From CAUZIZ01 sp965218775 (lineage in GTDB: Bacteria; Acidobacteriota; UBA6911; RPQK01; JAJDTT01), in the NCBI GenBank assembly GCA_965218775.1, contig CBDCLS010000001.1, positions 62,001 to 126,000 on the forward strand: a stretch of DNA of 64,000 nucleotides, in the 5' to 3' direction. The notes under the pieces were generated by a model. The model saw nothing but the letters and a program-made list of their open reading frames with translations. It was not told the DNA's origin and searched no databases. A program made the translations under genes and the position numbers. Positions within the stretch are counted from its first letter, which is position 1; each line of letters opens with the position of its first letter. Shown here one piece after another: positions 26,288 through 35,253 of the stretch.

Positions 26288-27334
26288 ATGAATCGACACC
26301 CATCCGTCCTCTTTCGCTGTGAAGCCTCTCCCGAGATTGGGATGGGACACCTGATGCGCTGCCTAGCACTTGCAGATGAACTGGACACAGCTCACGGCTG
26401 TCAGGTTTCGTTCGCCATGAACCTTGACGCCACGGGCCTTGCGCTGGTCCGCAAGGGGGGCTATCCGCTCCATACACCGGGTACCAGCACGGGGCCGCCC
26501 AGGGACAGCTGGCTCGAGGGTGTTTTGCGGGAAGTGGATCCTGAGGTATTGATCCTGGATGTCAGGAATGGCCCCTCCACCGAGTTGTTGAGCAACGCCC
26601 GAGCACAGGGGCGCCTGATCGTCACGATTGACGATCCTGAATCGAAAAGACTTTCGGCCGATCTGGCCTTCTATCCAGGGGCTCCCCAGGCGCAGCGCCT
26701 CGACTGGTCAGGATTTGTGGGGCGTTTGTTTGCGGCTCCCGAGTGGGCGATCCTCCGCCGTCACTTCCGGGCGAACACAGCAAAATGTGATCACAAGCCC
26801 CTCCGCGTTCTGATCACTTCAGGGGGTAGCGATCCGGCCGGTCTCGCCCTCAAGGCGGTGAGTGCGGTCGATCGGGTGAAGGAACGCTTGGAGCCTGCTC
26901 TGATGCTGGGGGCAGCCTTCTGCCACCTTGGAGCCCTACAAGAACTCTTGACCGGGACCCGCAAGGACTTCCGAATTCACACCGACCCAGCCGATGTAGC
27001 GGGCCTCATGAGCCAATCCGACCTGGCGGTTGCCTCCTTTGGCGTCACCGCTTATGAGCTGGCAGCACTGGGTGTCCCCACCGTCTACTCCTGCCTCTCA
27101 GACGACCACTCCGCCTCCGCCTCCGTCCTCGATTCGCTGGGCGTCGGGATCAATACAGGAGTCCACACCGCAACTGCTTCCCAGGATCTCTTGACCGAGA
27201 AAATCTCGCTCCTGGTTCGAGACCGAAGACTGCGAAATCGCATGTCGGAAACAGCGACCGCAACATTCGACGCGCTGGGTGCCAGTCGGATCGGCAATCA
27301 GATCCTCTCAGACCTGGCTCAGCGAGGTAACTGA
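26288..27334 (+). CDS. pseG: PseG-like UDP-sugar hydrolase/glycosyltransferase (SpsG family)
   Basis: 348 residues with a GT-B fold. PseG removes UDP from UDP-2,4-diacetamido-2,4,6-trideoxy-L-altrose to free the hexose for the synthase. Visible: LFRCEASPEIGMGHLMRCLALADEL with Gly20-His21 of the GxGHxxR motif, LITSGGSDPAGLALKAVSAV, and the C-terminal donor-binding segment LMSQSDLAVASFGVTAYELAALGVPTVYSC. Together with pseB, pseC and the synthase-cytidylyltransferase fusion this completes the pathway except for the acetyltransferase PseH, which is not found here. Its stop overlaps the next start by one base (TGATG). Confidence 0.82.
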   Translation: MNRHPSVLFRCEASPEIGMGHLMRCLALADELDTAHGCQVSFAMNLDATGLALVRKGGYPLHTPGTSTGPPRDSWLEGVLREVDPEVLILDVRNGPSTELLSNARAQGRLIVTIDDPESKRLSADLAFYPGAPQAQRLDWSGFVGRLFAAPEWAILRRHFRANTAKCDHKPLRVLITSGGSDPAGLALKAVSAVDRVKERLEPALMLGAAFCHLGALQELLTGTRKDFRIHTDPADVAGLMSQSDLAVASFGVTAYELAALGVPTVYSCLSDDHSASASVLDSLGVGINTGVHTATASQDLLTEKISLLVRDRRLRNRMSETATATFDALGASRIGNQILSDLAQRGN

Positions 27335-28437
27335 TGAGCTACCAACAGACCCTCGTCACAATTGGGATCTGCGTCTACAACGGTGAGCCCTTCTTGCGGC
27401 AGACATTGACCAGTGCGCTCACCCAAACCCACCAGAATCTCGAGATTATCCTATTCAACGACGGCAGTACGGATCAGACGCTTTCGGTATTGGATGAGTT
27501 TTCGGACCCCAGAATCCATGTAGTCGATTCGAATCGGAATCGGGGTGTGGGATACGCACGGCAGGTGGTCAAGACGCTAGCCAGTGGAAAGTACTTTGCC
27601 TGGCTGGACGCCGACGACATCTATCATCCCGATAGGATTGAAACGCTGCTCCGCCACGCTTTGGATCACGGCTCCGACCTCACCTGTGACGTGTACCGCT
27701 TGATGACCCACCAGGGCGAGATCACCACACAGACCTACCGAATACCCGGAAAGGTCTCATCCGACCCTCATTTCACGCGACTTTTCGAGCGCAACGTCAT
27801 GATTCCTCACCCCCTCACCAGCGCCAAATGTCTGAAGTCAGTCGAATATGACACCGATCTCAAGGTCTCAGATGACTACGACTTCTGGTTGAAGGCCTGT
27901 TATGCAGGTTATCTGTTCTCGTTTGTAGACGAAATCAAACTCGACTACCGCCTGACTGAGGGTTCGCTGACGTCGGATCCGAGCCGCAGCCAAGCCGAAA
28001 CCAGGGACATCCTCGGCAAGTACCCGGTTCCAAAGCTGGCAGCCCTCTATCGGAAAAGAGGATTCTCCCAGGAGCACATCAACTACATGCAATGTCTGCA
28101 GTATCTGTTTCGCGAAGACTACGAGTCCGCACTTTCGTTTGCCTTCCTACCCTGGCCGGACGAGGAAGATGTCGATCAGGACTTCTACCGGGGAACTCTT
28201 CTTCTCCGCGACAGCCAACTGCCCAACGCGAGGGAGCACCTGGAAAGCCATCTCTCTCGAGATCCAGAATCACCTGCAGGTAAGAACAATATGGGGGTTC
28301 TGCTCCGGTTGACGGGGGAGGCGGGCGAATCCTATTTCAGTGACGCTCTTGGCGTACTCCCCGACTATCAAGATGCCGCAGAGAATCTGGCAAACGGCAG
28401 CGGAAGGATCATTACCGATACCCAGATCCGGGTGTGA
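27334..28437 (+). CDS. Family 2 glycosyltransferase with C-terminal TPR-like region
   Basis: 367 residues. The N-terminal GT-A domain shows VTIGICVYNGEPFLRQTLTSALTQTHQNLEIILFNDGSTDQTLSVLDEF and the nucleotide-metal motif in FAWLDADDIYHPDR (DxD). From about residue 250 the sequence is helical with pairs reminiscent of TPR repeats (DFYRGTLLLRDSQLPNAREHLESHLSRDPESPAGKNNMGVLLRLTGEAGESYFSDALG). Such fusions occur in flagellar and surface-glycan loci. The acceptor could be the first sugar on flagellin or a glycan extension. It overlaps the pseG stop and is probably co-transcribed. Confidence 0.82.
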   Translation: MSYQQTLVTIGICVYNGEPFLRQTLTSALTQTHQNLEIILFNDGSTDQTLSVLDEFSDPRIHVVDSNRNRGVGYARQVVKTLASGKYFAWLDADDIYHPDRIETLLRHALDHGSDLTCDVYRLMTHQGEITTQTYRIPGKVSSDPHFTRLFERNVMIPHPLTSAKCLKSVEYDTDLKVSDDYDFWLKACYAGYLFSFVDEIKLDYRLTEGSLTSDPSRSQAETRDILGKYPVPKLAALYRKRGFSQEHINYMQCLQYLFREDYESALSFAFLPWPDEEDVDQDFYRGTLLLRDSQLPNAREHLESHLSRDPESPAGKNNMGVLLRLTGEAGESYFSDALGVLPDYQDAAENLANGSGRIITDTQIRV

Positions 28438-28489
28438 ACATCGCCTCGACACCGCGCGCGGCGGGAGGCGAGCCAGGAGGCTCAACACG

Positions 28490-29836
28490 ATGCTCTACAA
28501 AAAGATTGACTTCGACTGCGAATGCGCAATCGAACTCTTTACGGCTTGCAACTATCACTGTGACTACTGCAGCGGCCCCAGGGCCAAGAAGCTAGTGCGA
28601 CGGGGTCGGACGCCGGAGGACGTCGATCAAGTAATTCGCTTCTTCAACGACTCCGGGAAGAAGTGGCTGATTGGAATGTCGGGCGGGGAGCCGACCGTTC
28701 ATCCCTTCTTCGGCGACCTGGTCAGCGGTCTGAACAAACAACACTCGTTCTACTTCTTCACGAACCTCACTTTCGAAGTCGAATCGTTCATGAAACTGGT
28801 GCCAGCAGATCAGGTCCAGTACATGAAAACATCCCTACATCCCGAAGCCGACGTCGAGACCTTCTTGGAGAAATACGAGCTCCTCTTCGGATTCGGCTAC
28901 AACCCGATCCTGATCATGGTCTCTGCGCCCGACACCTTCGACCGGATCAAACAGGTCTCTGATTTCTGCCAGGCCCGGCAATACCCTTTCACCCTCTCGG
29001 TCATGGAGGGACCCTACCAGGACAAGAACTACCCCAACGACTACAGCGAACCAGAAGAGCGTTTCATCGAGGAGCACACTGCCGAGGCAGGGAACCTGAT
29101 CCGGCTGTTTTCGAAGACCCCGGGTGGACTGAACACCTTTGGACTCTCCTGTCCTGCCGGCCATCAAAGCTTTGTCCTCGATCTGGAGAGCGGCAACGTG
29201 TTCAGCTGTGAATCGGTCAACCACATCCATGGAAACATCTACCAGGGAACCTTCTCTCCAAGCTCCCAAGACATCACCTGCCCAGCCGTGAATGGCTGTG
29301 TGGGCTACGACCGTTCTCCCTTCTTGCCCGGAGCTTACAAGGATTTCTTCACCGAAGGCTGGAACTACTGGCACCTGAAAGACGTCAAGAGCGACCCCGA
29401 CTACCCCAACAATCTCCATCAAACCATCCAGGCCAATCAGAAGGCCTCAGGCGAGATGATCGAGGCTGCCCTTGAGGCAATTCATCAGCGGATCTCGGGC
29501 ACCGACACGCTGTTCTGGGGTGCGGGCATCTACGGAGCAAAGGTTCTCTACAACTTCCAAAAAAGGTTCCCCGACGCATCCAACGGGAACTCTGCCGGCA
29601 ACGTCATTGGCTTCATCGACTCACTGAAGGACCGCCGCAAGGTTACGGTTCTGGGACTTCCGGTCTACAGTCCCCAGGACGGAATCGTCAATCGCGCCAA
29701 GAAGATCCTCATTACCTCCTATGCCTTCGAGCGGGACATTCTCGAGGTCGCCAGGAAACTCGGGGTGAAGTCGGAGGTGATCGCCTTGCATCGCGACATC
29801 CTGAGTCCCATCGGCATCCGTTATGCCATCTTCTAA
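28490..29836 (+). CDS. Radical SAM protein with C-terminal nucleotide-binding-like domain
   Basis: 448 residues. The iron-sulfur motif is Cys20-x3-Cys24-x2-Cys27 in TACNYHCDYCSGPR, followed by LIGMSGGEPTVHPFFGDLV (the GGEP motif). The middle carries more cysteines in LSCPAGHQSF, VFSCES and ITCPAVNGCVGYD, an auxiliary-cluster pattern like SPASM. The last third (about 325-440) includes DTLFWGAGIYGAKVLYNFQ, VIGFIDSLKDRR and GLPVYSPQDG, a Rossmann-like segment also seen in sugar-modification proteins such as PglD N-termini. The reaction is unknown; a modification of the nonulosonic acid or a linked group is inferred from context. ATG at 28490 has AGGAGG nine bases upstream and overrides an upstream frame opening. 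Confidence 0.82.
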   Translation: MLYKKIDFDCECAIELFTACNYHCDYCSGPRAKKLVRRGRTPEDVDQVIRFFNDSGKKWLIGMSGGEPTVHPFFGDLVSGLNKQHSFYFFTNLTFEVESFMKLVPADQVQYMKTSLHPEADVETFLEKYELLFGFGYNPILIMVSAPDTFDRIKQVSDFCQARQYPFTLSVMEGPYQDKNYPNDYSEPEERFIEEHTAEAGNLIRLFSKTPGGLNTFGLSCPAGHQSFVLDLESGNVFSCESVNHIHGNIYQGTFSPSSQDITCPAVNGCVGYDRSPFLPGAYKDFFTEGWNYWHLKDVKSDPDYPNNLHQTIQANQKASGEMIEAALEAIHQRISGTDTLFWGAGIYGAKVLYNFQKRFPDASNGNSAGNVIGFIDSLKDRRKVTVLGLPVYSPQDGIVNRAKKILITSYAFERDILEVARKLGVKSEVIALHRDILSPIGIRYAIF

Positions 29837-29857
29837 GGTCAGCGAGACCAGAAATCC

Positions 29858-30114
29858 ATGAAGACTCTGTGGGTGATCAGCGGTGGAGTTGAGGCGATCC
29901 CTACGATCCGTCGAGCTCGGGATCAGGGCTTACGCGTCGTCGTCAGCGATGGGAATCCTGAGGCTCCTGGATTTCGCTACGCACACACGGCTATCGTGGC
30001 CAGTACTTACGATGCCGAAGCCACTGTCCAGGCAGCTCGTCAATACACTTCTGCGAATCAAAGAATTGACGGAGTCCTGTGTGCCGCTGCCGACGTTCCC
30101 GTTACCGTCGCTAG
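29858..30114 (+). pseudogene. ATP-grasp protein, N-terminal fragment (interrupted by the 2.1-kb IS)
   Basis: The pre-ATP-grasp domain: LWVISGGVEAIPTIRRARDQGLRVVVSDGNPEAPGFRYAHTAIVASTYDAEATVQAA. The protein frame runs into the insertion sequence and stops at 30145 after ten unrelated residues. When 30115-32218 (the IS and one CTAG copy) is removed, the frame continues without error into the fragment at 32219-33233, giving a 423-residue ATP-grasp protein. ATP-grasp ligases join a carboxylate to an amine or thiol; a role in modifying the flagellar nonulosonic acid is inferred from the locus. The interruption probably abolishes the activity. Confidence 0.85.
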
Positions 30115-30129
30115 CCTCGATTTCCACGG
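30115..30129. repeat. Left terminal inverted repeat of the 2.1-kb IS
   Basis: CCTCGATTTCCACGG, directly inside CTAG. Perfect 15-base match to the complement of the right end; matching becomes partial beyond this. Confidence 0.85.
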
Positions 30130-30173
30130 TACTGGAAAGGACTAACATTTTTTAAGGGTAGCCGTTGAGTCGG

Positions 30174-31949
30174 TTAGTCAAATCGAAGGACCAGAGTTTT
30201 GCCGCCAAACCAAGGCATGGGCGTGGGATCATCACCCAGGCCCGAGGCGACCAAGTAGGGGTTATGGGCGCGCTTATCGAGGTGGACGGTGACTTGCTGC
30301 TCTTGGATCTGGACCCGGGCCGAGACGTCGAGGAGATTTCGGAAGATCTTTTTGGCTTGAGCCCGCTGATATTCGCGACCAATCTTCTCGGCCATGAGTC
30401 GATATAGGGAGCTGGCCATGAGGGTGATCTGGAGGTCAAAATCCACTTTGAGTCCCACCATCGAAGAGAGCGCGTCCAGGTGAAAGAACTGGATGGCTTC
30501 GGAGATGCCATTTTCGATGAGCATGCGTTGGGCATAGCGGGTGATCAGAGTCGAGGGGGCGCGGCGCAGATGGTTGGTCAGTAGGACGGTCGGTTCTTCG
30601 TGACCGAGTTCCATGAGGGTGAGCTGGCGCAGGGGACCTTCGTAATGTTTCAGGACGATCCGCTGGTCCAGGACTTTGGGGGTGCGAAAGATCCGAGTCA
30701 GGGCGGGTAAGGTGATGCGGTGCCAGGCGGAGGCGGGGCGGCTCCAGATCTGGCCCAGCATTTTTTGGGAGTGGCGGCGCAGGGTGATAAAGCCAATGCC
30801 CTGTTGGTTGAGGCGGTTCAGATGAGCATAGGTGGTCAACTGGGAATCGAAGACGAGTTCGGCCGGAGGCTGACCGCTGTGTTGGTGCCAGAACTGGACG
30901 AAGCGTTGCACCTCGTCGGCTCGATCGGCCCGGGGGACACCCGCATTGGCGTAGCATAAGACACGCTCGGTGGCGTCCCGAGCCAAAAAAACGAGGATGC
31001 CTTTTTGGCTGCGGCTGCGGGAAGAGACATAGTGTTTGTCCAAAGGTTCCTGCTGGCTATTGGCGGGGACGGTGTGAAAGTCCAGATCGAAGGAAGAGCC
31101 CCGGGGCAGGCCGGCGGCTTGGACCTGCTCAAACCAGGCTCCCATGAGGCGCAGGTTGGCGCGTCGGTCGACCCGGGAGCTGTAGGCGGCCAGGTAGGAG
31201 CGCTTGGGCACCACATTGAGACCGGCAAAAAGGGCGATGCCCTCGTCAAAGACCCGATCCATGACATGACTTTTTCTTTCGATGCCCAGCAGCTTCAGAG
31301 CCAGCAGGGTGCGCACGGCCTGCTCGGCGGGAATCATTTGGGAGCCGGGAAGGCGGGGGGGCTGCAGCACCGCCCCGAGATCGATCGATCGCATCAGCGG
31401 GACGAACAGAAACAGACCGCCGACCCGGGTGCGAAAGCTGCGCGGGGCCAGATTGATCTGCCGCACGTCGGCGATGGCTGCTGCTTCGGGCTTGAGGGTG
31501 GCGGGGCGTTGCTCATCCCGACGCCGGGGCAGTCGGGCGAAGCCCTCCTCTCGCAGCAGGATCGATAACGCATTGATGCTGATGGAATGGCCGGCGGCGG
31601 CCAACTCGCGTTGGATATCGTAGACCGAGAGGTTTCGCTTGCGCAGGGCGACGGCCCGTTCCCGCACCCGATCGCGGGCGGGCGCCGCTTGAGGCCCCCG
31701 GCGAATCGCCTGAAAGAAGCGGGCGCGCTTGCTGAGATCATGGCGAAACTGATGACAGAGGACGCGGAAGGCTCCTGGGGAATAGCCGAAGCGAGTGGCG
31801 ACCTGCTGCGAGGGCAAGCCTTCGACGAAAAAGCAGCGCAAGGCCTCATACTGGCGCTGCAGAGGCGATTCGGGGGCCAGGAAGAATTGGGCCTCCGGAG
31901 CGGTCGGTCGGGTGTCATTAGTTAGTCCATTCCGATTACTGTATTCCAA
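30174..31949 (-). CDS. DDE transposase of the 2.1-kb IS (IS4/IS1380-like superfamily)
   Basis: 591 residues. An N-terminal helix-turn-helix region (LPSQQVATRFGYSPGAFRVLCHQF and LSVYDIQRELAAAGHSISINALSILLREEGF) precedes a DDE core: Asp in SFDLDFHTVPAN, Asp in LVFDSQLTTYAHLNRL and Glu in RMLIENGISEAIQFFHLDAL. The beta-strand insertion between the second Asp and the Glu fits the IS4-related superfamily. I could not assign it to a named family from protein motifs alone; the element ends suggest IS1380 affinity. The only in-frame start upstream of the conserved part is a TTG at 31949; no strong ribosome site. Confidence 0.85.
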   Translation of the reverse strand: MEYSNRNGLTNDTRPTAPEAQFFLAPESPLQRQYEALRCFFVEGLPSQQVATRFGYSPGAFRVLCHQFRHDLSKRARFFQAIRRGPQAAPARDRVRERAVALRKRNLSVYDIQRELAAAGHSISINALSILLREEGFARLPRRRDEQRPATLKPEAAAIADVRQINLAPRSFRTRVGGLFLFVPLMRSIDLGAVLQPPRLPGSQMIPAEQAVRTLLALKLLGIERKSHVMDRVFDEGIALFAGLNVVPKRSYLAAYSSRVDRRANLRLMGAWFEQVQAAGLPRGSSFDLDFHTVPANSQQEPLDKHYVSSRSRSQKGILVFLARDATERVLCYANAGVPRADRADEVQRFVQFWHQHSGQPPAELVFDSQLTTYAHLNRLNQQGIGFITLRRHSQKMLGQIWSRPASAWHRITLPALTRIFRTPKVLDQRIVLKHYEGPLRQLTLMELGHEEPTVLLTNHLRRAPSTLITRYAQRMLIENGISEAIQFFHLDALSSMVGLKVDFDLQITLMASSLYRLMAEKIGREYQRAQAKKIFRNLLDVSARVQIQEQQVTVHLDKRAHNPYLVASGLGDDPTPMPWFGGKTLVLRFD

Positions 31950-32199
31950 ACTATAACTATACTAGATATGAATGACAGAAAATGCTCAGCCTTTGATAGG
32001 GTTCTATTCTGCCTCATATCCAGACTTTTCTAGCATTCGCGTGGGGATCGTCCCTTGATCAGGTTTTAGGTATAGGATTACCTCTCTATCCAAATAGGTA
32101 CTTCTATTTACTAACGTAGGTGGAAACACAGCAGGCGCAAGTCGCGCCGATCAAGGATTCTGGAGGGGGGCTCGAAGCGGAAAGGCGTCATTTGTACTG

Positions 32200-32214
32200 C
32201 CGTGGAAATCGAGG
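32200..32214. repeat. Right terminal inverted repeat of the 2.1-kb IS
   Basis: Complement of CCTCGATTTCCACGG, followed directly by CTAG at 32215-32218. The same end, with the same neighbouring 90 bases, starts the truncated copy at 60722. Confidence 0.85.
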
Positions 32215-33233
32215 CTAGCGTAGCCCAGGAATTTGGTCTGGCAGGAGTGTCGCTCGAAACCGCACGTCTCACCTCGGACAAGCTCGCCATGAAGGACCAG
32301 CTGCGGGCGGCAGGCATCCCCATCCCATTCTACCGTCCCATCCACTCGACCCTGGATCTCCAGCAAGCGCTGGCGCTAAGCAAGCATCCGTTGATACTGA
32401 AACCAGTGGATAACCGCGGGGCCCGTGGTGTCTTGAGGCTGACGGGAGAAACCGACCCTGACTGGGCCTTCAACCACACACGCGCATGCTCGCCCACGTC
32501 GCGCGTGATGGTGGAAGAGTATCTGGAAGGCCCCCAGATCAGTACCGAAACGATTCTCGTCGATGGGGATGCTTCGACGCCTGGCTTCACTGATCGCAAC
32601 TATGAATTCCTGCAAAGATTCTCTCCCTACGTCATCGAAAACGGGGGGCAGTCGCCCTCCAGGCTTGCCGAACCCGATCGAGCCGCAGTCACAAATCTAG
32701 TCGAGGAGGCCGCACGCGCCCTGGGCATACATACCGGTGTCGCCAAGGGGGACATGGTTCTGACTCAGGATGGACCCAAGGTCATCGAGATCGCCTCTCG
32801 ATTGTCGGGAGGATGGTTTTCTAGTCACCAGATCCCTCTGGGAACCGGTGTCGACTTCCTGGGAGCCGCCATCCGGCTTTCCCTGGGTGAGAAAGTTCCA
32901 GCAGAGGAACTGCGTCCACGCTTCGCCAGAGGAGTCTCGATTCGGTTCTTCTTCCCCCAGGCCGGCAGGGTAGCAGCAATCAGAAACCTGGACCAGTTTC
33001 GATCCATCCCATGGCTTCCCATTCTGCATCTCTCCGTCGAGGTTGGAGACGCGACCGCAGCTATGACCGACCACACCCAGAGGGGAGGCGTCGTGCTAGC
33101 CACAGGGAGGGATCGCGAAGAAGCGGTCGCTCGGGCAGAAAACGCAGTCAGGACGATCGAGATCGAGACGACGCATCCTCAAGTCGAGAAAGGCATCTTT
33201 TCTGATGGAAGGACTTCAGCTGCCTGCGGCTAG
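32215..33233 (+). pseudogene. ATP-grasp protein, C-terminal fragment (catalytic domain)
   Basis: Continues the gene begun at 29858. Contains the ATP-grasp fold: TARLTSDKLAMKDQLRAAGIPIPFY, LILKPVDNRGARGVLRL, VMVEEYLEGPQISTETILVDG and the metal-binding VIEIASRLSGGWFSSHQIPLGTGVDFLGAAIRLSLG, typical of PurK/CarB-like and D-Ala-D-Ala-ligase-related enzymes. A GTG at 32202 within the IS end could in principle start a 343-residue product lacking the N-terminal domain, but no ribosome site supports it. The 3' end overlaps the following gene by 29 bases. Confidence 0.82.
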
Positions 33234-35213
33234 TGTAACGCCCGAAGCTCTCAAGGCATCTTCGGCCTGCCTGAGCCTGTACACCATCTTTCATCTCAAC
33301 CTGGCCTACTCTTCAATCGAAGAGGAGCTTCGCCCCCAGGTCATCCGGCGCTGCTATTGGCCACTGCTGGAGCTGACTCAACGGCTTCAGATTCCGTGCG
33401 GCATTGAAGCCTCGGGCTACACCCTCGAAACAATCGCCGCTCTCGACCCAGCTTGGATCGACGAACTCAGAGTTCTGACCACGGTCGGTAGGTGCGAATT
33501 CGTCGGCAGCGGCTACGCTCAACTGATTGGTCCCCTGGTTCCCGAAGAGGTCAACCGCGTCAACCAACGCCTTGGCCGTGAGGTTTATGAGCAGCTCCTG
33601 GGGTTTGCCCCCCGCCTTGCCCTGGTGAACGAGCAGGCCTACTCCGCCAGCATGGTGAGCCTTTACCGTCAAACCGGTTACGAAGCCATCTTGATGGAGT
33701 GGGACAACCCGGCCTCTGCACACCCAGAATGGGACCCCAACTGGCGTGCGGACCTGGCGGCGAAGAGATTGGCCTGATCTGGAACACCTCTATTGCCTTC
33801 CAGAAATTTCAACGTTACGTCCATTCCGAGATCGATCTGGACGAGTATCTGACCTATCTCCACGAGCACGCCGATCTCCATGCGGGGGCCTTCTTACTCT
33901 ATGGAAACGACGTGGAGATCTTTGACTTTCGACCGGGTCGGTACCATACCGAGGCGCCGCTCGGCAGCAGCAGCGAGTGGACGCGAATATCTGAGCTGTT
34001 CCAGGTTTTGAAGCTAGACGGACGCTTCAGTTTTGCTTCACCCAGCCAGGTCCTGGACTTGATGGGAATGCCAGGATCCGGCAACCGACTCAGACTGGAG
34101 TCAGCAGTCGAGCCGATTCCGGTCAAGAAGCAGAACAAATACAACATTACCCGTTGGGCCGTCACGGGCCGAAACGATCTGGAAATCAACACGGCCTGTT
34201 GGCAATGCTATCGAGCCCTAGCAGAGAAAACCGCTCCCGGAGACGATCTCTGGCGCGAGTTGTGCTACCTCTGGAGCAGCGATTTCCGTACCCATATAGG
34301 CCAAAATCGCTGGAACAACTACCGCAAACGGCTTGCCGATTTCGAACGAAAGCTCTCCGTCCCACAGCCGGCGACGGACGATTCAGAAGAGAATACGTCC
34401 GCATCAGTCCCCCACACACCCCTTCCGAAGAGCATCATCGAGCAGCAGGGAAACCATATCTTCATCCGTAGCGATCAAGTCCAGATTTCCCTGAATCGAA
34501 GGCGGGGACTAGCCCTCGATCACCTGGGATTTGGATCAAATGGAGAAACCAAACTATGTGGCACCCTCGCCCACGGCTACTACCAGGACATCTCTTTGGG
34601 ATCGGACTGGTACAGCGGCCACGTAACTCTGGAGTGCTTCGGTCAGCCCAAGGTTACTGACCTGGAACCCGTCGAACCAACGGTCGAGGAGGGCCCAGAG
34701 TGGGTACAGGTCAAGGCAGAGGTGCCCACTCCTCTCGGTCCTGTTCGCAAACAAATCAGGGTCTTCGTTGGGATTCCGAGAGTAGAGCTAAGCTATGACA
34801 TCGATTGGCGAAAGGTACCCATCGGGGCGCTGAGGATAGGTCACTTCACCTTGAATCCTGCGGCCTTCGACCGGTCTCTGCTCTACTATCGGACTCATCT
34901 GGGGGGACAGGAACAGGAAAAGTTCCATTTGTGCGGGACCCGGATGGACCACACGGCGCCGGTTTCCTTCGGCGTCTCTGCACGCCATGCCATCGGAATA
35001 ACGGGTGGCTCCGTCGAGTTCGGTGATGGTTCCACCAAGCTGCGGTTGGAGGTCGACAAGGAACAGGCGGCCTTGGTGGGAATGGTCATCTATCGGGAAG
35101 TAGACGATAGCTTCTTCTGTCGACTGGCGCTCTCTGCCCAGGAAGTAGACGAAACCAGAAGGGGCCGAACCGATTCGCTGAGATTTCGCTCAAGAATCAC
35201 GCTGAGTGCCTGA
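33205..35213 (+). pseudogene. GH57-like glycoside hydrolase family protein, split by a frameshift
   Basis: Two overlapping frames make one protein. The first (33205-33777) has the (beta/alpha) barrel start of family 57: LSLYTIFHLNLAYSSIEEE, FVGSGYAQLIGPLVPEEV and the nucleophile region LALVNEQAYSASMVSLYRQTGYEAILMEWDNPAS. The second (in frame from about 33757 to 35213) resumes with GGEEIGLIWNTSIAFQKFQRYVHSEIDLDEYL, the next conserved family segment, and then a C-terminal beta-rich domain. The phase change lies near 33745-33757 and needs one added base or a small deletion; a decayed gene or a sequence error are both possible. GH57 members act on alpha-glucans; in this locus the target may be the flagellar glycan. 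Confidence 0.78.
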
Positions 35214-35253
35214 CTCGCTACTTCCCCCCAGGATGCACCCGGCTCAGCTTCGA

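Larger units (their letters stand above)
30115..32214 (-). mobile_element. 2.1-kb insertion sequence, complete copy (IS1380-like ends, 591-residue transposase)
   Basis: 2100 bp bounded by inverted repeats CCTCGATTTCCACGG (30115-30129 and its complement at 32200-32214) and flanked by CTAG on both sides (30111-30114 and 32215-32218). The ends begin CC..GATT as in IS1380-family elements such as ISEcp1. It holds one transposase gene on the minus strand. A second, truncated copy in the opposite orientation lies at 60722-62551 and is nearly identical, which points to recent movement. Confidence 0.9.

Noticed and set aside
31005..31568. 187-residue open frame on the plus strand inside the 2.1-kb IS
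   Set aside because: It is a shadow of the transposase gene; the same shadow appears in the second copy.
32202..32214. GTG inside the IS end as a genuine start for the ATP-grasp fragment
   Set aside because: No ribosome site; the frame is open only because the insertion preserved phase on this side.
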